A DNA stretch of 15,048 nucleotides. Origin: an uncultured Bacteroidota bacterium (GTDB lineage: Bacteria; Bacteroidota; Bacteroidia; Chitinophagales; Chitinophagaceae). This document shows, in pieces, positions 1 through 7,513 of this stretch. The notes below the pieces were generated by a model. It saw nothing but the letters and a program-made list of their open reading frames with translations. It was not told the DNA's origin and searched no databases. Each line of letters starts with the position of its first letter. Within the stretch, counting starts at the first letter, position 1. A program made the translations under genes and the position numbers. The DNA is taken from NCBI GenBank assembly GCA_946479535.1, contig CAMLGP010000013.1, forward strand, positions 1 through 15,048. Reading direction: 5' to 3'.

Positions 1-553
1 AATAAGGCTTTTGAACTCCGATACAGGCTCCTCTTAATACCATCTCCGGCTTTTCGTTAATCCAAAGTTCTGAAGGGATCTTTTTCTCTTTAATTATTCT
101 TTGTGCCAGTTCAAGACATCCATACAATATTCCTGAGCCATCCCCACCTTCAACCAGAATCACTCCATTTTTTGCAACTGAAATAGCATATCCTTCTTTT
201 CCAGGAACGCCAATGTCAAAATACCATTTTCGCATCGCCTGAGATGCCAGTGAGCTTTTTAATTCCGCAACAACTATTAATTGGGCAGAAGTTGAAATGA
301 TATTTTTTGAAATGGTTACAGAATATCCCGATGCTTTCAATGCATTGGCAAGTCTGTCTGTACCATATTTTATGCGGGGTGAAGCATTTGACTGACTTAC
401 TATAACAACAGACTTCAAAGGCTCACGACTATAAATAGCTGAAGTAAGAAATATAGAGAGGAATGACAGCAACAAAAAAAGAGGGGAAACGGAGAACCGT
501 CTCCCCGGATTGCTAATTTGCGTGCTATATGAAAGAGAAACTCTTGATTTCAT
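1..553 (-). CDS. Exported glycosidase-like protein, N-terminal part (3' end outside window)
   Basis: This gene runs off the left edge; 184 codons are visible. It starts at the ATG whose first base is 553, two bases past the stop of the dehydrogenase gene, so it looks co-transcribed as the last visible operon gene. The N-terminus has a basic stretch (NPGRRFSVS) and then a hydrophobic run (SPLFLLLSFLSIFLTSA, about residues 23-39), which reads as a signal peptide or anchor. The rest is an alpha/beta domain. It has VVIVSQSNAS near residue 50, GGDGSGILYGCLELAQRI near 140-157 and MVLRGACIGVQKPY at the visible end. This layout resembles the non-catalytic N-terminal domain that precedes the TIM barrel in GH20/GH67-type glycosidases. 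The catalytic part is not in the window, so activity and substrate are unknown. A role releasing the sugar imported by the operon is inference. Confidence 0.75.
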   Translation of the reverse strand, partial: MKSRVSLSYSTQISNPGRRFSVSPLFLLLSFLSIFLTSAIYSREPLKSVVIVSQSNASPRIKYGTDRLANALKASGYSVTISKNIISTSAQLIVVAELKSSLASQAMRKWYFDIGVPGKEGYAISVAKNGVILVEGGDGSGILYGCLELAQRIIKEKKIPSELWINEKPEMVLRGACIGVQKPY

Positions 554-555
554 TA

Positions 556-1671
556 TTATAATGCGCCGGGCCTTACTCCTCCCTGTTCACTTGACCTGTA
601 CGCGGCTTCCACACAGGCCATGGTAAAAATGCAGTCTTCCACAGAGTTATCCGGTTTGGCTATCTTGCCTGTTGCAGCCAGCATCACCTGTTCCATACTT
701 CCGATGAAAGCATGCGGAAACCAGCTGCCATCAATAAATTTGGTTCTCCAGTCGGTAAATTTTCCATTTTCAGTAACCACATATTCAAACTTGTCTGGCT
801 CACCCTGCGGATAATTTTTCAATACCCCAAAACTGATCTTGATCGCACCCTTGCTTCCTTCCCACTTGATAAAGGAAGTCTGGTGCCGGCGTCCATATAC
901 GTGACTGTGATTGGTAAGAATATTGGCTCTTATCATTTCTCCATAATCCATGATGATATTACTTCGCACAGGAGCCATATTCTTCATGGCCGGGTGCTTG
1001 GTTGTTTTGGCATAGACTGATTCGGGATTTCCCAAAAAACTTCTGATCAGATCTATATAATGGATACTATGGTATAAAATCTCTACGCGTGGACTCTTCA
1101 ATAGGAAATCCCAGGTATACCAGGGTGTATGTACATTAATATTAACCTCTATATCATTCAACTCACCTATCGCCCCCTCATTGATCATCTTGCGGGCTTC
1201 CCTTATAAAAGGTGCGTAGCGCAACTGAAAGTTGACAGCCGCATTCATTTTCTTGGTGCGTGTGATCTCCAGTATCTCCTCCGCAGCGGCAAGATTCTCT
1301 CCCATCGGCTTTTGCAATAACACTGATGAATGGGGTGGTAACTGCTGAAGTATCTGTATCATGGCTGATCCCGGAACTGCTACATCAAATACAGCATTGG
1401 AAGGAACATGATCCAGCATTTCCTCAATGGTTTTGAATGCGTAAGGAATACCAAATTTTTCTGCTGTATGTTTTGCTTTATTGAAATTTAGATCATAGAT
1501 ACCCTTTACCTGAAAACCAGCCATCTGGTATGCAGGTAAATGGGCTGTATTAACAATACCCCCGGCACCGATAACAAATACTCCCAGTTCTCCAAAGGAG
1601 GCCTGGGAAGGTTGAACTATGGGTTCAGGCTTGCTCATTTTATATACACGCTTAGCTGATAGAGTTTCCAT
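556..1671 (-). CDS. Gfo/Idh/MocA family NAD(P)-dependent oxidoreductase
   Basis: Predicted cytosolic sugar, inositol or related polyol dehydrogenase, 371 aa. The N-terminal Rossmann fold shows GAGGIV at residues 35-40 and an acidic residue at the end of strand 2 (GIYD, D60), which suggests NAD preference. The family's EKP cofactor/catalytic motif appears as QKP with K121; Gln replacing Glu is a small deviation. The catalytic segment YHSIHYIDL (200-208) carries H201, H204 and D207, as expected for the C-terminal alpha/beta domain. Two starts are possible: the first Met (base 1671) overlaps the symporter gene by 20 bp, while Met12 (base 1638) gives 360 aa, a 13-bp gap and an A/T-rich lead. I list the longer form but the shorter is quite possible. 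In this operon it would oxidise the imported sugar, perhaps to a lactone for the neighbouring lactonase. That role is inference; family members also act as reductases, epimerases and glycosidases. Confidence 0.9.
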   Translation of the reverse strand: METLSAKRVYKMSKPEPIVQPSQASFGELGVFVIGAGGIVNTAHLPAYQMAGFQVKGIYDLNFNKAKHTAEKFGIPYAFKTIEEMLDHVPSNAVFDVAVPGSAMIQILQQLPPHSSVLLQKPMGENLAAAEEILEITRTKKMNAAVNFQLRYAPFIREARKMINEGAIGELNDIEVNINVHTPWYTWDFLLKSPRVEILYHSIHYIDLIRSFLGNPESVYAKTTKHPAMKNMAPVRSNIIMDYGEMIRANILTNHSHVYGRRHQTSFIKWEGSKGAIKISFGVLKNYPQGEPDKFEYVVTENGKFTDWRTKFIDGSWFPHAFIGSMEQVMLAATGKIAKPDNSVEDCIFTMACVEAAYRSSEQGGVRPGAL

Positions 1672-2680
1672 AGGTCAGTATTAGTACTGCTGCTATCAAA
1701 ACCAGCAATGCAATTAATAATAATAAACGGGTGCGTCTACTACACCCCTTCCACTCTTTCAGGATCAGACCTGCAATATTACTGAACAAAACCAGCATGA
1801 TCATATGTATGGCCCAACTGGTGAATTTATATTCCCCCATTCGCACATGACCCAGGCCATAGAAAAAGAACTGACCATACCACAGAAAGCCGGTAAGAAT
1901 GGACATCAGGTAATTTACCCCTAGCCCACTACTGCCTGCTGTAGTATATTGATGTAAGGTCTTTTCCTTATTATGCAGGTATAAACAATAAAGCAGTGTT
2001 GTAACAAAAGCGCCGGAATTAGAAAAAATATAGATCACATTTCCCTGGAAATTTCCTGCGCCATACTGTGCTGCTACCTCAGCTATGGGCTGTCCCTGGT
2101 CCAGGGAAAATCCATACAGGGCAGAAAGAACGCCCGCTAATAAACAGAGAGGTAACCCTTTGGCTAACGAAAATTGACCCGCATTATTTTTTATCTGCTC
2201 AATATCTTTTTCCTTGCTCCTTCCAGCCATACCACAAAGCCCAATTCCAATGGCTCCCATCACAACCCCACCAAAAATGTATAGTGAGCCGCTGCTTTTT
2301 AAGACATCCCCTATTGTTCCATTCACCAATGGCGGCAATAATGTTCCCAATACACAGCTTATGCCAACTGCAATGGCATAGGTCAGTGAAAATCCAACAT
2401 AGCGAATGGCAATTCCAAATGCTGTTCCTCCTATCCCATAAGCCATACCCAGCAGGAATGTTTTATACATAGCGGCACCTGGCGCCTCCTTCAAAACCGT
2501 CATCAATTGCGGAATGGTAAGAAAGGCTACAATGATGGGAAGGAGTAACCAGCACACCAAAGCCTGCGCCAGCCAATAGGTTTGCCAGGCCCAGCCGTTC
2601 ACCTTCTTCTGAGGTGTATAGCAAAGAGCTGCACTTGATGCTCCTACTGCGTGGTAAAGTACTCCGTTAATAACTTCCAT
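1652..2680 (-). CDS. rhaT: RhaT-family sugar/proton symporter
   Basis: Polytopic inner-membrane transporter of 342 aa, close to the 344 aa of E. coli RhaT. It has about ten hydrophobic segments along its whole length. RhaT-like signatures are the start (HAVGASSAALCYTPQKKV, then WAWQTYWL), GMAYGIGGTAFGIAIRYVG, the conserved WYGQFFFYGLGH near residue 265-276, and LKEWKG near the C-terminus. RhaT is known to import L-rhamnose or L-lyxose with protons. The window has no rhamnose isomerase, rhamnulokinase, rhamnulose-phosphate aldolase or RhaR/RhaS, so a non-canonical substrate (another deoxysugar, sugar acid or lactone) is at least as likely. It lies 27 bp after the amidohydrolase gene and its 3' end may overlap the dehydrogenase start. 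The family assignment is firm; the substrate is not. Confidence 0.92.
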   Translation of the reverse strand: MEVINGVLYHAVGASSAALCYTPQKKVNGWAWQTYWLAQALVCWLLLPIIVAFLTIPQLMTVLKEAPGAAMYKTFLLGMAYGIGGTAFGIAIRYVGFSLTYAIAVGISCVLGTLLPPLVNGTIGDVLKSSGSLYIFGGVVMGAIGIGLCGMAGRSKEKDIEQIKNNAGQFSLAKGLPLCLLAGVLSALYGFSLDQGQPIAEVAAQYGAGNFQGNVIYIFSNSGAFVTTLLYCLYLHNKEKTLHQYTTAGSSGLGVNYLMSILTGFLWYGQFFFYGLGHVRMGEYKFTSWAIHMIMLVLFSNIAGLILKEWKGCSRRTRLLLLIALLVLIAAVLILTYGNSIS

Positions 2681-2707
2681 CGATTCTTTTTGAAGGAGGG
2701 TTATGGC

Positions 2708-3559
2708 TTATACCCTTAGCCCATAAAACCTCATCGCATTTTTGAAAAACACTTTTTCAATGTCTTCCTTATTCAATAATCTATCTAGAATTGTCTGATA
2801 CGCTTTCCATATTTGGGCATAGCTTCCTGCTAATTGGGATACTGGCCAGTCTCCTCCGCAAAAACATCTTTCTGTGCCAAACTGCTGTAACACATATTCT
2901 ATGTAAGGAAAAAGATCATCTTCTTTCCAGTTCTCGAAATTCTTTGAAGCAGTACCCAATCCGGATATCTTGGCGTAAAGGTTTGGATGCTGTGCTGCCT
3001 CCTTCATCAACTCACCCCATCTGCCATATCGTTCTTTGGTAGCTATCGGCGGTTGGGCAAGATGGTCAAATACCATTCTCAGTCCCGGGATCATTTCTGA
3101 TACCTTAATGGCCGTTTCAATCTGTTCAGGCAATACCGCAACAATATCAAAAGGAATATCACGCTCTGCCAATGACCGTAAGCTATCGATCACCGGTTTT
3201 TGCAACAACCATTTCTGATCTGGTTCATCATGTATCTGGTGCCTTACTCCTCTGAGATAGGGATGCCTGAAATATTTTGTATCCAATAAATTCCGGGCCG
3301 CTTCCGGTTGTTGCAATGGAATCCATCCTACCACTCCTTTTATCCAGTCATGTTTCTCCGCTTCCTGCAACATATTATCTGTGTCTTCCAGATTTGATGC
3401 AGCCTGAATCAGCACTCCGGCTGAAACACCCACTTTTTTTCTTTCCTCCTCCAGTTGCTCCAGCCTCCAGGTCTGGTTCAACAAAGAACTATCTCCCTCC
3501 AGCCAGGGATATTCAGCTTTATCAAGATCCCATACATGTACATGCGTATCAATGATCAT
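2708..3559 (-). CDS. Amidohydrolase-2 family protein, probable sugar lactonase (COG3618 type)
   Basis: 283-aa TIM-barrel hydrolase of the amidohydrolase superfamily. Metal/catalytic signatures are visible: DTHVHVWD at residues 4-11 (H6, H8), YPWL at 17-20, GVRHQIHDEP at 104-113, FDHLAQP at 164-170 (D165, H166) and GGDWPV at 235-240 (D237). The HVHxWD start together with DHxxxP and GDWPV is the pattern of L-fuconolactonase, L-rhamnonolactonase and 2-pyrone-4,6-dicarboxylate lactonase relatives. No signal peptide, so it is cytosolic. It sits 6 bp after the CoA-transferase gene and 27 bp before the sugar symporter gene. With the dehydrogenase two genes downstream it could open a sugar lactone to the aldonic acid, as in oxidative, non-phosphorylating rhamnose or fucose catabolism. 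The exact lactone is not readable from sequence. Confidence 0.9.
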   Translation of the reverse strand: MIIDTHVHVWDLDKAEYPWLEGDSSLLNQTWRLEQLEEERKKVGVSAGVLIQAASNLEDTDNMLQEAEKHDWIKGVVGWIPLQQPEAARNLLDTKYFRHPYLRGVRHQIHDEPDQKWLLQKPVIDSLRSLAERDIPFDIVAVLPEQIETAIKVSEMIPGLRMVFDHLAQPPIATKERYGRWGELMKEAAQHPNLYAKISGLGTASKNFENWKEDDLFPYIEYVLQQFGTERCFCGGDWPVSQLAGSYAQIWKAYQTILDRLLNKEDIEKVFFKNAMRFYGLRV

Positions 3560-3565
3560 GCTGGC

Positions 3566-4732
3566 TTAATTGCTATTCTGTAATTCGTTTAATAATCCGA
3601 ACTGGTGTTCAATTTCCTCATTATGCTCTCCCAACACAGGAGCACCTTTTTCTGACACAAGTATTTTGCCATCCACCCTGATGGGGCAACGTGTAGTGGT
3701 CACCGATAACCCATTACTTGTTTTTACTACAATCTCCATATTCAATGCCCGGTAACCTTCCTGTTTCACCAGCTTTTCATAATCCAGTACAGGTGCACAC
3801 CATACATCTGCTTTTTCTAAAATATCAAGCCAGTATTGGGTTTCGTTATTCTGCAAATGTTCAGCCAGCACCTGCTTGATCGTATCCCGCCGGGTAAACC
3901 AGTCATTATTGTCAGAGAATTCTTTCAATGCTTCACATTGCAGCAACTGCGCCAGTAATAAAATATTCCCCATGGCCAGTGCAATGTACCCATCCCGGGT
4001 TTTATAGATCCCATACGGCGCGGCAACATAAGCGTGTCCGCTGTTGATACTGCTGCGCACCGGTAGCTGGTTGCCGTCATTATAATAACAGGTCAACACT
4101 TCAAACTGAAAATCCAGAATGCTTTCAAACATGCTCACCTGTACCAGTGCCCCTTCCCCGGAAATCCCGCGTTGGAATAAGGCAGCCAGGATTCCCTGCG
4201 CAATATGAGTACCCCCCATAATATCTACTACTGCAACTCCCATGGGTGTGGGATTCTCATCATAATTATTGCTTAGCCAGGTAAGCCCGGAAGCAGCCTG
4301 TAACAAAAGGTCCTGGCCAGGTAAATCCTTCCAGGGACCTTCATTACCATACCCTGTTACTTCTGCATATATAATGGTTGGGTTAATCTTTTTAACTGAT
4401 TCATAATCCAGGCCGATCCGTTCCATAACACCCGGACGGAAATTATGCATCATCACATCAGCCTGCCTCAACAATTGTTTTACCTTTTCCAGGTCTTCAG
4501 GATCCTTGATATCCGCTTCATAGCTCTGCTTGTTGCGGTTGATAGCGTGAAATATGGTTGACTCACCTTCAATCTTTACATCTGAAACATATAACTGGCG
4601 GCAAATATCACCTGAGCCAGGCCTTTCTATTTTAATAACCTGCGCTCCCATATCTGCCAATCGCAATGAAGCGGAAGGACCTGATAAGAACTGGCTGAAA
4701 TCCACTACCAATATGTCCTGTAATAAATTCAT
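3566..4732 (-). CDS. Family III CoA-transferase (CaiB/BaiF), paralog 1
   Basis: Cytosolic CoA-transferase of 388 aa moving CoA between an acyl-CoA donor and a carboxylic acid. Family features in order: the N-terminal VVDFSQFLSGPSASLRLADMGA, VIKIERPGSGD (32-42), INRNKQS (64-70), HNFRPGVMERIGLDYE (96-111), GYGNEGPW (127-134), GQDLLLQA (139-146) and VVDIMGGTHIAQGILAAL (168-185). D170 aligns with the catalytic aspartate that forms the mixed anhydride in formyl-CoA transferase (Asp169). It is clearly a paralog of the next gene upstream, from which it is separated by 7 bp; the lactonase gene follows after 6 bp. Both tandem copies keep the Asp, so both may be active, or they may form a two-subunit enzyme as in benzylsuccinate or succinyl-CoA:malate CoA-transferases. 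The substrate is unknown; a sugar-derived acid is inferred only from context. Confidence 0.93.
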   Translation of the reverse strand: MNLLQDILVVDFSQFLSGPSASLRLADMGAQVIKIERPGSGDICRQLYVSDVKIEGESTIFHAINRNKQSYEADIKDPEDLEKVKQLLRQADVMMHNFRPGVMERIGLDYESVKKINPTIIYAEVTGYGNEGPWKDLPGQDLLLQAASGLTWLSNNYDENPTPMGVAVVDIMGGTHIAQGILAALFQRGISGEGALVQVSMFESILDFQFEVLTCYYNDGNQLPVRSSINSGHAYVAAPYGIYKTRDGYIALAMGNILLLAQLLQCEALKEFSDNNDWFTRRDTIKQVLAEHLQNNETQYWLDILEKADVWCAPVLDYEKLVKQEGYRALNMEIVVKTSNGLSVTTTRCPIRVDGKILVSEKGAPVLGEHNEEIEHQFGLLNELQNSN

Positions 4733-4739
4733 ACACGCA

Positions 4740-5879
4740 TTAGTTTATAAAGTCGGCACGTACCTGTTCTGTATGTTCACCCAACTTTGGTGCAGGTTTG
4801 GATGAAAATATCCGTTGATTATTGATACGTATAGGACAACGGGTGGTTGTAAACCCGGTATCCCCCGCTTTAATTTTTTGTTCCATCTGCAGACATTGGT
4901 AGGCTTCATGGCTTACCATTTTCTCCCAGTCAAATACTTCCATTGCCCATAGTGCAGCAGTTTGCAATTGCTTTAACCAATATGCAGTTGGCATTGTCAG
5001 CAAATGACTGGCTATGACGGTTTTTATTTCATCCCGGCCTGAAAATGCCTGGTCTTTTGAAAATTTTTCCAGCGCTTTGCAGTCAATTGCTTTTGACAAC
5101 GCATGAATATCCATCATAGCTAATGCCAGGTATCCATCTGCTGTTTTATAAATTCCATAAGGTGCACTCAATAAGGGGTGACCGTTATTTACATTACTTC
5201 TTTCGGGTTGACGCCGGTTGGTATAATAGGTTGTCAATAACTCAAACTGGAAATCCAGTAATGACTCCAGCAAACTTATTTCTATCAGTGCTCCCTTTCC
5301 GGTCTTCTGTCTGCGGATCAGTGCACCCAGAATCCCCTGTACCAGTTGCGCACCACATAATATATCAACAATAGCTACACCAAAAGGGACTGGCGCATTT
5401 TGCCCATTTCCAGTAGTATAAGCCAGACCGGTTATGGATTGTAGCAACAGGTCCTGGCCGGGTTTCAATTTCCAGGGGCCTTCTTTCCCATAGCCCGATA
5501 TCTCCGCATAGATCATTCGCGGGTTCAACTGCATTACGGTCTCATAATCCAGGCCGTTCTTCTGCATTACACCAGGTCTGAAATTATGAATCAATACGTC
5601 TGCCTTCCCAATCAGTTTCTTTACAGCTTCCAGATCTTTTTTGTCTTTCAGGTTGGCCGAGAAACTTTCTTTATTTCGATTAATGGTATGAAAAAGCAAA
5701 GAGCTCTCATCCACCCAAAGATCCTTGATGGATAATTTTCTGCCTGCATCACCACCATTGGGACGCTCTATCTTGATCACCCTCGCACCCAGATCAGCCA
5801 ATCGTAACCCTGCGGAGGGTCCAGACAAATACTGACTGAATTCCAGCACAACTAATCCCTTTAATGGCAAATTGATCAT
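4740..5879 (-). CDS. Family III CoA-transferase (CaiB/BaiF), paralog 2
   Basis: 379-aa CoA-transferase, the first of the tandem pair to be transcribed. It matches its neighbour almost block for block: EFSQYLSGPSAGLRLADLGA (13-32), VIKIERPNGGD (34-44), INRNKES (66-72), HNFRPGVM (98-105), GYGKEGPW (129-136), GQDLLLQ (141-147) and VDILCGAQLVQG (171-182). D172 is the probable anhydride-forming catalytic residue. Where paralog 1 has VVDIMGGTH this one has IVDILCGAQ, so the pocket next to the catalytic Asp differs. Its ATG overlaps the stop of the solute-binding-like gene by four bases (ATGA), which suggests translational coupling. No export signal. Whether it works alone, with a different acid from paralog 1, or as a heteromer is open. 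Confidence 0.93.
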   Translation of the reverse strand: MINLPLKGLVVLEFSQYLSGPSAGLRLADLGARVIKIERPNGGDAGRKLSIKDLWVDESSLLFHTINRNKESFSANLKDKKDLEAVKKLIGKADVLIHNFRPGVMQKNGLDYETVMQLNPRMIYAEISGYGKEGPWKLKPGQDLLLQSITGLAYTTGNGQNAPVPFGVAIVDILCGAQLVQGILGALIRRQKTGKGALIEISLLESLLDFQFELLTTYYTNRRQPERSNVNNGHPLLSAPYGIYKTADGYLALAMMDIHALSKAIDCKALEKFSKDQAFSGRDEIKTVIASHLLTMPTAYWLKQLQTAALWAMEVFDWEKMVSHEAYQCLQMEQKIKAGDTGFTTTRCPIRINNQRIFSSKPAPKLGEHTEQVRADFIN

Positions 5880-7042
5880 ACAGTTATAATAGGTTGTCCG
5901 TTCTTTATACTTTCCCGGTATATTTTATTCATTTCCTTCAATGCGCTCAATGGATCGCTATCCTGCAACAGACATTGTTGTAATGGATCACCGGCCAGAT
6001 CCTGAAAATGAAGATATCCATTATACCTCGGCCGCAGATACCCATTCTCCATTACTGGCAATACTTCTTTAAAGAAATTATTGGTAAGTTGGTTGGCAGT
6101 TGCATCCTCCCATGCAGAACGATGGCCCGGTTGCCCTCCATGTTGAACATATATTGTACGCTGACATTCTCCAGAAACAGCCATACGTGCAAAATCAAGC
6201 GCTATCCCAGGATACCTGGAAAAAGCAGAAACTGAAATTCCTGTTCCACCAATGGTTGTTTTTAGTAACTGTCCATTATAGGAAACCACCTGGCCATAGT
6301 TCAACAGGTTTGCTGCATATCCAATTCTTGAATAATTTGAATAGGCATATGCGAAAGGACAATACCAGTAATCATCCGTTTTTGTCATCAGTTCTGCCAC
6401 TGCTATTGGATTGCAGCCAAACAGTTTTTGATCTATCAGACCATACAATTCCTTCATGGTTTCTATGGCACAGATACCGGTAGGTTCATCAATCACTTCA
6501 GCCTTATTCAAAAATGGTTCTCGTCCATGTGCAATGCAGAAACTATAAAAATTCATCAGCAGATCAATAGGAACGGCCGGTACTGCCACTTTTCCTTCTT
6601 TTGCCAATGCAATCACTTCCTGCCAGGTGCGTGGAACAGCTCTCTTATTTTTTTCCATAAGATCAGCCCGGTAGCTGGCCGCCGGAGTGGCAGCATCAAT
6701 CGCCAATGCCCACTGACTATTTTGATAATGGTAGCTGCGATGAGACTCTCCTGTGGAATTATCCAGCTGGTCCTGCAGGTATTCTTTGGTAAGATATTCT
6801 TCCAGTGGCAAAACACATTTTGTGGCAGCAGCACATCCTACCCAGGGGTGATCAATGATCAGCAGGTCATACTCAGCGGTCAGCTTTTCAATGGGGAAGT
6901 CTGCAAATTCCTGGAGTGTCCTTTTTTTCCACCTTATCTCAATTCCGGGATATAATTCGGAATAGCGTTGTGCCATCGCCAGCAGAGGGGTCAATCCACG
7001 GCTATGGCCCCATGTGATACCATTTAATATTATATCCGCCAT
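5876..7042 (-). CDS. Solute-binding-protein-like protein (family 1 SBP fold) without signal peptide
   Basis: 388-aa protein resembling family 1 extracellular solute-binding proteins of ABC importers. It shows GITWGHSRGLTPL at residues 8-20, an SBP-like YPGIEIRW (31-38), EYDLLIIDHPWVG (57-69) then LPLEEYL (78-84), QWALAIDAATPAASYRADLM (110-129), PRTWQEVIALA (137-147), and a late ISVSAFSRYPGIALDF segment that forms lobe 2 in such proteins. There is no signal peptide or lipobox. The frame upstream of the ATG stays open only to a stop at 7079-7081 and encodes a short charged stretch ([12 protein letters not shown]) with no start, so a missed export signal is excluded. No ABC permease or ATPase gene is in the window. 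It lies 2 bp after maoC and overlaps the CoA-transferase gene by 4 bp. A cytosolic role binding the pathway acid, or as partner of the CoA-transferases, is inference. Confidence 0.82.
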   Translation of the reverse strand: MADIILNGITWGHSRGLTPLLAMAQRYSELYPGIEIRWKKRTLQEFADFPIEKLTAEYDLLIIDHPWVGCAAATKCVLPLEEYLTKEYLQDQLDNSTGESHRSYHYQNSQWALAIDAATPAASYRADLMEKNKRAVPRTWQEVIALAKEGKVAVPAVPIDLLMNFYSFCIAHGREPFLNKAEVIDEPTGICAIETMKELYGLIDQKLFGCNPIAVAELMTKTDDYWYCPFAYAYSNYSRIGYAANLLNYGQVVSYNGQLLKTTIGGTGISVSAFSRYPGIALDFARMAVSGECQRTIYVQHGGQPGHRSAWEDATANQLTNNFFKEVLPVMENGYLRPRYNGYLHFQDLAGDPLQQCLLQDSDPLSALKEMNKIYRESIKNGQPIITV

Positions 7043-7044
7043 TC

Positions 7045-7488
7045 CTAAGCGTTTTTCTTGTTCACGAGTAAAATATGCTCACACACCATCACCAGTTCCT
7101 GGTTTTGATTGGTGGCTTCCACCAGTTCAGTAACCAATCCAAATCCCGGTCTCTTATGATCCGTTTTATACTTTATGGTAACCTTTACATTTATGGTATC
7201 CCCGATGAAAACCGGTTTTATAAAACGAAGCCGTTCATAACCATAGGTCATTGCCACTTCATTGGCCACATCTGCAGTAAGGCCTATGGCTATTGTAAAG
7301 ATCAGGGTTCCATGTGCAATCCTCTTTTTGAAAGGCTGCGTTTTGCACCATTCTTCGTCCATATGATGAGGGAAAAAATCACCGGACTGTCCGGCATGGA
7401 TCACAATATCGGTTTCAGTGATGGTCCGGCCTTTTGTGCAACGGGTATCATTCAGTTCAAACTCTTCAAAATACTTCTTGATAAACAT
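7045..7488 (-). CDS. MaoC family (R)-enoyl-CoA hydratase/dehydratase
   Basis: 147-aa single hot-dog domain protein, the usual length for a one-domain MaoC hydratase, which adds water to or removes it from a CoA-bound acid. It shows [28 protein letters not shown] across residues 20-47. The hydratase-2 motif GDxNPxH appears as GDFFPHH, with catalytic D37 and H42 kept but the Asn position replaced by Phe39. Further family features are RIAHGTL (56-62), [19 protein letters not shown] (82-100) and VCEHILLV near the C-terminus. It is the first gene of the operon and is followed 2 bp later by the solute-binding-like gene. Together with two CoA-transferases it implies an acyl-CoA intermediate that is hydrated or dehydrated. 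MaoC-like proteins include mesaconyl-CoA hydratases, but nothing here fixes the substrate. The start has no clear ribosome site, as is common in Bacteroidota. Confidence 0.9.
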   Translation of the reverse strand: MFIKKYFEEFELNDTRCTKGRTITETDIVIHAGQSGDFFPHHMDEEWCKTQPFKKRIAHGTLIFTIAIGLTADVANEVAMTYGYERLRFIKPVFIGDTINVKVTIKYKTDHKRPGFGLVTELVEATNQNQELVMVCEHILLVNKKNA

Positions 7489-7513
7489 AAGCAGCCAATA
7501 GTACTAGTTAAAA

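Noticed and set aside
712..1020. Plus-strand open frame of 102 codons
   Set aside because: It lies wholly antisense to the Gfo/Idh/MocA gene, has no recognisable domain, and its composition is that of a shadow frame.
1652..2680. Reading the operon as a classical L-rhamnose utilisation operon
   Set aside because: Only the transporter fits; isomerase, kinase, aldolase and rhamnose regulator genes are missing and CoA-transferases are not part of that pathway.
6428..6955. Plus-strand open frame of 175 codons
   Set aside because: It is antisense to the solute-binding-like gene, rich in Cys, Phe and Ser with no domain; the minus-strand protein is coherent over the same span.
7496..7503. TACTATTG on the minus strand as a -7 box for maoC
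   Set aside because: It lies only seven bases before the ATG, has one mismatch, and the nearest TTTG is 14 bases away instead of 19-21.
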